A program made the translations under genes and the position numbers. The notes under the pieces were generated by a model. It was not told the DNA's origin and searched no databases. It saw only the letters and a list, made by a program, of their open reading frames with translations. From Thermococci archaeon (GTDB taxonomy: Archaea; Methanobacteriota_B; Thermococci; Methanofastidiosales; B48-G16), in the NCBI GenBank assembly GCA_030668905.1, contig DAOVEQ010000041.1, positions 1 through 7,619 on the forward strand: a stretch of 7,619 bases of DNA, read 5' to 3'. The first letter of the stretch is position 1; every line of letters begins with the position of its first letter. This document shows positions 5,743 to 7,619 of the stretch, piece after piece.

Positions 5743-5835
5743 TTATGATGCAGCCACAAATGCTGCTGCGCTTATTATGATTGTCATTGTTATCATCAAG
5801 ATCAACAGCGCATATACCTTTTTTTCTCCATTCAT
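5743..5835 (-). CDS. 30-residue single-helix membrane microprotein
   Basis: I do not recognise a family. The product begins MNGEKKVYALLILM and ends AAAFVAAS. A charged N-terminus of about six residues with two lysines is followed by one hydrophobic stretch of roughly 22 residues that could span the membrane, N-terminus inside. There is no class III (pilin-type) processing site and no cysteine. The case for a real gene rests on AAGGTGAT placed 6 nt before ATG, one of the best ribosome sites in the window, on an uninterrupted hydrophobic helix, and on position 24 bp after the receiver-domain gene on the same strand. It may regulate or anchor a membrane partner, perhaps the secreted protein or the winged-helix membrane protein nearby, but that is speculation. 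It is too short for standard gene callers. Confidence 0.65.
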   Translation of the reverse strand: MNGEKKVYALLILMITMTIIISAAAFVAAS

Positions 5836-5840
5836 ATTTA

Positions 5841-5847
5841 TCACCTT
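5841..5847 (-). promoter_or_regulatory. Shine-Dalgarno AAGGTGA of the microprotein
   Basis: AAGGTGA stands in the 24-bp gap after the receiver gene, with its AGGTG core 6 nt before ATG 5835. Its quality and position are the main argument that the 30-codon frame is translated. Confidence 0.65.
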
Positions 5848-5859
5848 CTCTCTAAAGCT

Positions 5860-6204
5860 TCATCTGGTAACTAATTCACCCATAAAACTATCTATACTAA
5901 ATGGCTTTGGGATAAAAGTTGCATTTTCCAGGAACGATAGATCGGGATCTTCAAAACTACTCTCTACGCACAGAAGTTTTGTATTGTCATCAATAATTCT
6001 TTTCAAATCTCTTAGTTCACCATTTTGATTTCTACAATCTAGGATCACAGTATTATATATGTTATTTCTCAAAAATTTCTCCGATTCTGAAATGGTTCTC
6101 GCAGTATCTATAAAGGTTAATCCATAGGTTTCTAGCATCTCTCTATAAAGACCTGATAGATCTGCGTCATCGCAGATCACCAGAATTTTTTCATTGGAGT
6201 CCAT
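5860..6204 (-). CDS. Stand-alone receiver-domain (response-regulator-like) protein
   Basis: The 114 residues are one CheY-like receiver fold with no output domain. The key positions are present: acidic pair D12-D13 in ILVICDDADL, phosphoacceptor D56 at the end of the third strand (NTVILDCRN), S82/S83 at the switch Thr/Ser position, and K100 in the conserved KPF (FIPKPFSIDSF). Phosphorylation by a histidine kinase is therefore chemically possible, though no kinase gene lies in the window. The D-C-R after the phospho-site departs from the usual D-x-x-M-P, so this is a divergent member. Single-domain receivers act by protein-protein contact. The ATG lies 4 bp after the secreted-protein stop, with GGT and GTGAT ribosome-site elements overlapping that stop, so the genes are almost certainly co-transcribed and possibly coupled. 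Confidence 0.8.
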   Translation of the reverse strand: MDSNEKILVICDDADLSGLYREMLETYGLTFIDTARTISESEKFLRNNIYNTVILDCRNQNGELRDLKRIIDDNTKLLCVESSFEDPDLSFLENATFIPKPFSIDSFMGELVTR

Positions 6205-6208
6205 TCTA

Positions 6209-6901
6209 TCACTTACCTTTTCCCTTGCCTTTGTTGTTGTCCTTACCTTTCCCTTTGTCTTCTTTATCTTTAGCTTTCTCTTCCTTCTCTCTTTCTCTCT
6301 CTTCTTTTCGCGTCTGTAGTTCCAGTTCCTTTTCCTCTTTTCTCACGTTCCTTTCCTCTACCTTACACAGATGTTTTTCTGTGGCTATCATTCTGACTTC
6401 GCATGAATTCAATAATCCAAATGCCCTTCCCATCTTTCCGTCTTGCAGTGCTTCCAGTATCTTATCGAAGGTAGGCATAAGCTTATTAAGGTGGGAATCT
6501 GCTGAGTTTGGAAGTGTCCCGTTTATGTCTTGGATAAAATACATTGTTCCATTGACGTCACCGAAATAATATCCCTCTTCAGTTTCTCCAAAATAGAATT
6601 CGCAATCCCCTATAGTATACGTAGTGGCATTTATATCCCAAGAAGTTGAGTTAGAATCGCTGTACAGGACAAACAATCTTTCTACAGCTTCATAGAAATC
6701 TTCAATTTTTTCATAGACTTTTTCTTCGATAGTTGAGTTCGTTTCAGTTCCGTTTGTATCTGTGAAGATCTCAAATCCCTCGAATGCATTTGCTTTTATC
6801 TGATCTATTACTCCAAGGCTCGAGCTACTTGACGAAATCGCTCCAATTGTTAATCCAACTGCCAATGCAAATGAAAGAAAAACAAATTTTTTATTTTTCA
6901 T
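6209..6901 (-). CDS. Secreted or membrane-anchored sequon-rich protein with Lys/Glu/Gly tail
   Basis: I do not recognise a family. The product has 230 residues. Residues 1-22 are a Sec-type signal peptide or signal anchor (MKNKK followed by a hydrophobic run), then a poly-Ser patch at 23-28. There is no lipobox cysteine. Residues 40-135 hold six N-glycosylation sequons (N50, N55, N84, N91, N117, N127), which suggests an extracytoplasmic glycoprotein. Cysteines are at C100, C167 and C179. Residues 140-180 look helical. Residues 181-215 are nearly all Lys, Glu and Arg, compatible with an extended charged helix, and the tail (about 216-230) is Lys/Gly/Asn low-complexity. Such a tail could bind acidic polymers or the cell envelope. 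No ribosome site is seen, but a TATA box about 25 bp upstream fits a leaderless mRNA. It is the first gene of the receiver and microprotein operon. Confidence 0.72.
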   Translation of the reverse strand: MKNKKFVFLSFALAVGLTIGAISSSSSSLGVIDQIKANAFEGFEIFTDTNGTETNSTIEEKVYEKIEDFYEAVERLFVLYSDSNSTSWDINATTYTIGDCEFYFGETEEGYYFGDVNGTMYFIQDINGTLPNSADSHLNKLMPTFDKILEALQDGKMGRAFGLLNSCEVRMIATEKHLCKVEERNVRKEEKELELQTRKEEREREKEEKAKDKEDKGKGKDNNKGKGKGK

Positions 6902-6922
6902 AAAAATACACTGTTTTTCTAG

Positions 6923-6930
6923 TATTTAAA
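6923..6930 (-). promoter_or_regulatory. TATA box of the secreted-protein operon
   Basis: On the minus strand TTTAAATA is centred about 25 bp before ATG 6901, with the purine-rich GAAAGC just upstream as a possible TFB-recognition element. The spacing and the lack of a ribosome site imply a leaderless start. Confidence 0.65.
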
Positions 6931-6985
6931 GCTTTCTATTGCCTTTATTTTTTGTTTTAGTTTATAATATTACTCTAAAGTTTTT

Positions 6986-7005
6986 AATAGTTCATAATAG
7001 TTCAT
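6986..7005. repeat. Tandem 10-bp direct repeat upstream of the secreted-protein promoter
   Basis: AATAGTTCAT occurs twice with no gap, so the copies sit on the same face of the helix. They lie about 56-82 bp upstream of the TATA box, a suitable place for an activator. They are downstream of the winged-helix gene's stop, which makes that protein or the ACT-type regulator conceivable binders, without direct evidence. Confidence 0.5.
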
Positions 7006-7032
7006 TTTTGTTTTTTGAGAAAATTTATGTTA

Positions 7033-7619
7033 TCAAAATTCATTTAGAATTATTAAATTGTTTCTTCCTATCTTTTTTTTATTTATTACACCTTTTCTTT
7101 CCATATCGTTTAATACCTGACTTATTTTTGACTTTGAAAATCCAGTTTCCTCCACGATCCTATTTTGTAAGCATTTTCCTCTATTTTTCTTTAATAAATT
7201 AACTATAATGTCCTCATCAAAGAATATATCTTCTTCATCTTCCTTTTTTCTTATTTGGGTAATGAGAATAGCAATAAACAATATACCTATGATAAATATG
7301 AGGATAATAAACAGATAATCCTTTTCCTTAGCTTCTTCTCGTTCTTCTGTACTGCTCTTTGTTTCCGTATTTTTAATTTCAAATCTGGATAGTATCAGTG
7401 TGGGCTCCTTTTCACCGAAACTCTTGGGCCCGTACCATATCAGATTGGATATTTTCGTTTCGTCTGGCAGCGGATAAACATACTCGTAGATAAAGTTCTG
7501 GGGAAAATCTATTATCATAGTTTCATTTTTATTCAGATAGTACCCTCCTAGGAAAACGTCTCCGATCAATAGTTTGTCACCATCTTTTTCTGCGAACCCA
7601 TGCCACAGAAACTGAAACT
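7033..7619 (-). CDS. Membrane-anchored winged-helix regulator (COG2512-like), 5' end outside window
   Basis: The frame is open to the window edge and shows 194 residues before TGA, so the start is not visible; the TTG at 7569 is internal. Visible residues 1-80 form a beta-rich, presumably extracytoplasmic region with Trp/Tyr/Pro content and one sequon (KNET). A charged linker (about 81-100) precedes one membrane helix at about 101-122 (YLFIILIFIIGILFIAILIT). After a basic-acidic stretch, a cytoplasmic winged helix-turn-helix occupies about 136-190: NRGKCLQNRIVEETGFSKSK, then ISQVLNDMERKGVI and the wing IGRNNLIIL. This architecture, external sensor, helix and C-terminal DNA-binding domain, matches the archaeal COG2512 group. 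The likely role is one-component signalling from outside to DNA. It lies upstream of the secreted-protein operon on the same strand, separated by 131 bp, which makes that operon a natural target candidate. Confidence 0.78.
   Translation of the reverse strand, partial: FQFLWHGFAEKDGDKLLIGDVFLGGYYLNKNETMIIDFPQNFIYEYVYPLPDETKISNLIWYGPKSFGEKEPTLILSRFEIKNTETKSSTEEREEAKEKDYLFIILIFIIGILFIAILITQIRKKEDEEDIFFDEDIIVNLLKKNRGKCLQNRIVEETGFSKSKISQVLNDMERKGVINKKKIGRNNLIILNEF

Noticed and set aside
6970..7005. 11-codon minus-strand ORF upstream of the secreted-protein gene
   Set aside because: It has no Shine-Dalgarno, and its sequence is largely explained by the tandem AATAGTTCAT repeat.
7567..7569. TTG as the start of the membrane winged-helix protein
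   Set aside because: The reading frame continues without a stop to the window edge with protein-like residues, so the start lies outside.
1..7619. CRISPR array, tRNA, rRNA or insertion sequence
   Set aside because: No spaced repeat series, cloverleaf, rRNA core motif, transposase or terminal inverted repeat was seen on either strand.

Overview
The window looks like an AT-rich euryarchaeal chromosome segment. The evidence is an archaeal-type DnaG with a Toprim domain and no CHC2 zinc finger, a DUF460 RNase H-like protein, a COG2150-type ACT regulator, a COG2512-type membrane winged-helix protein, TATA-box promoters with apparently leaderless starts, and internal genes led by the archaeal Shine-Dalgarno core AGGTG. 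The exact lineage cannot be fixed from the sequence. A deep-branching or uncultivated euryarchaeal group is likely, but this is a guess.

Left part (1-2340, plus strand): a co-directional, tightly spaced cluster. It holds the 3' end of a protein with a C-terminal J-domain, an ACT-domain regulator of amino-acid metabolism, a TudS/DUF523-like putative desulfidase, and an AcuC-type deacetylase. The last two genes are 2 bp apart, and the deacetylase starts at TTG with its Shine-Dalgarno inside the preceding gene.

Middle part (2332-5470): four genes of information processing. A TrmJ/TrmH-family RNA 2'-O-methyltransferase (minus) overlaps the deacetylase by 9 bp at the 3' ends. It diverges, across only 31 bp, from a DUF460 gene (plus). 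The DUF460 gene converges with dnaG (minus) with 3 bp between stop codons. The oligo-T terminators of that convergent pair appear to lie inside each other's coding sequence.

Spacer (5471-5742): a long intergenic region with no convincing gene. It carries a 14-bp perfect palindrome in the dnaG leader, two copies of a 13-bp sequence holding the palindrome TATACAGTATA (115 bp apart), a stem-loop and candidate TATA elements.

Right part (5743-7619, minus strand): a little-understood accessory module. In transcription order it has a membrane-anchored winged-helix protein (5' end outside the window), then, after a 131-bp spacer with a tandem 10-bp repeat and a good TATA box, a secreted protein rich in N-glycosylation sequons with a Lys/Glu/Gly tail, a stand-alone receiver domain, and a 30-residue single-helix membrane microprotein with a near-perfect Shine-Dalgarno. 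The receiver and microprotein follow the secreted protein with gaps of 4 and 24 bp, which suggests one operon. The combination suggests surface sensing or envelope function and is the most novel part of the window.
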